DNA of 43,093 nucleotides from contig CAKPUX010000011.1 of the NCBI GenBank assembly GCA_934193095.1, positions 1 through 43,093 on the forward strand. Reading direction: 5' to 3'. Origin of the DNA: an uncultured Dialister sp. Lineage in GTDB: Bacteria; Bacillota; Negativicutes; Veillonellales; Dialisteraceae. The stretch's first letter is position 1, and the number at the start of each line of letters is the position of its first letter. This document shows, in pieces, positions 43,018 to 43,093 of the stretch. The notes below the pieces were generated by a model, which saw nothing but the letters and a program-made list of their open reading frames with translations, did not search any database and had not been told where the DNA came from. The position numbers were made by a program, and so were the translations under genes.

Positions 43018-43093
43018 GACTTCAGACTTCAGACTTCAGACTTCAGACTTCAGACTTCAGACTTCAGACTTCAGACTTCAGACTTCAGACTTC
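43018..43093. repeat. Perfect TTCAGAC heptamer tandem array
   Basis: Ten full perfect copies plus a partial one, running off the window edge. It is the only heptamer array here without sequence variation. Confidence 0.97.

Overview
The window reads as chromosome of a diderm (outer-membrane-bearing) Firmicute, most likely Negativicutes/Veillonellales and perhaps Dialister- or Megasphaera-like. The genus is inference. Two observations support the class. A classical T-box leader and a monocistronic rpsD are Firmicute traits, whereas an LpxL/HtrB-type lipid A acyltransferase and an outer-membrane beta-barrel protein are diderm traits. Most genes are on the minus strand.

Layout. 557-1465 murB. 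2511-7162 a complete ribose uptake operon in the unusual order rbsK-rbsD-rbsA-rbsC-rbsB, bracketed by a 150-bp direct repeat. 7508-8065 gamma-class carbonic anhydrase-like protein. 8608-11590 a periplasmic family-3 binding lipoprotein whose gene overlaps that of a hybrid histidine kinase. 11988-18218 MFS transporter, alpha/beta hydrolase, lipid A acyltransferase, rpsD, a small membrane protein and a TPR lipoprotein. 18431-19189 SDR oxidoreductase (plus strand). 19272-23950 NhaC-type antiporter, DMT transporter, two tRNA-Val genes and an NSS symporter. 24456-25619 an orphan LivK-type lipoprotein under a T-box leader with a duplicated antiterminator/terminator unit.

26188-38141 is the most interesting coding region: a seven-gene minus-strand locus that looks like a complete synthase-dependent exopolysaccharide system. 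In transcription order it encodes an outer-membrane barrel protein, a UDP-sugar dehydrogenase, a degenerate NodB-fold protein, a processive GT2 synthase with an N-terminal PilZ domain, a membrane-anchored degenerate NodB protein, a GH18-like lipoprotein, and a double-NodB polysaccharide deacetylase. An 18-bp perfect dyad sits at the predicted start of transcription. Divergently on the plus strand lie a one-domain PAS protein and a PAS / degenerate GGDEF / intact EAL protein. The sensor, c-di-GMP hydrolase, c-di-GMP-responsive synthase, periplasmic modification and outer-membrane export functions are therefore contiguous. A YegS/DagK-type lipid kinase follows at 41952-43007.

The intergenic DNA is the other striking feature. 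Nearly every gap is built from the same modules: degenerate 7-bp repeats (CTAATCC, CTAGTCA, TGAACCC, AAACCCT, TTCAGAC), GGTTCAACG-like 9-mers, a GCGGCGC...GCGCCGC palindrome (13 clear copies), and three families of small inverted-repeat elements. The heptamer arrays run directly into gene 3' ends and supply the stop codon, sometimes with the last residues, of at least eight CDSs. One small element is nested in another with a 2-bp target duplication, and the empty site is present elsewhere in the window.
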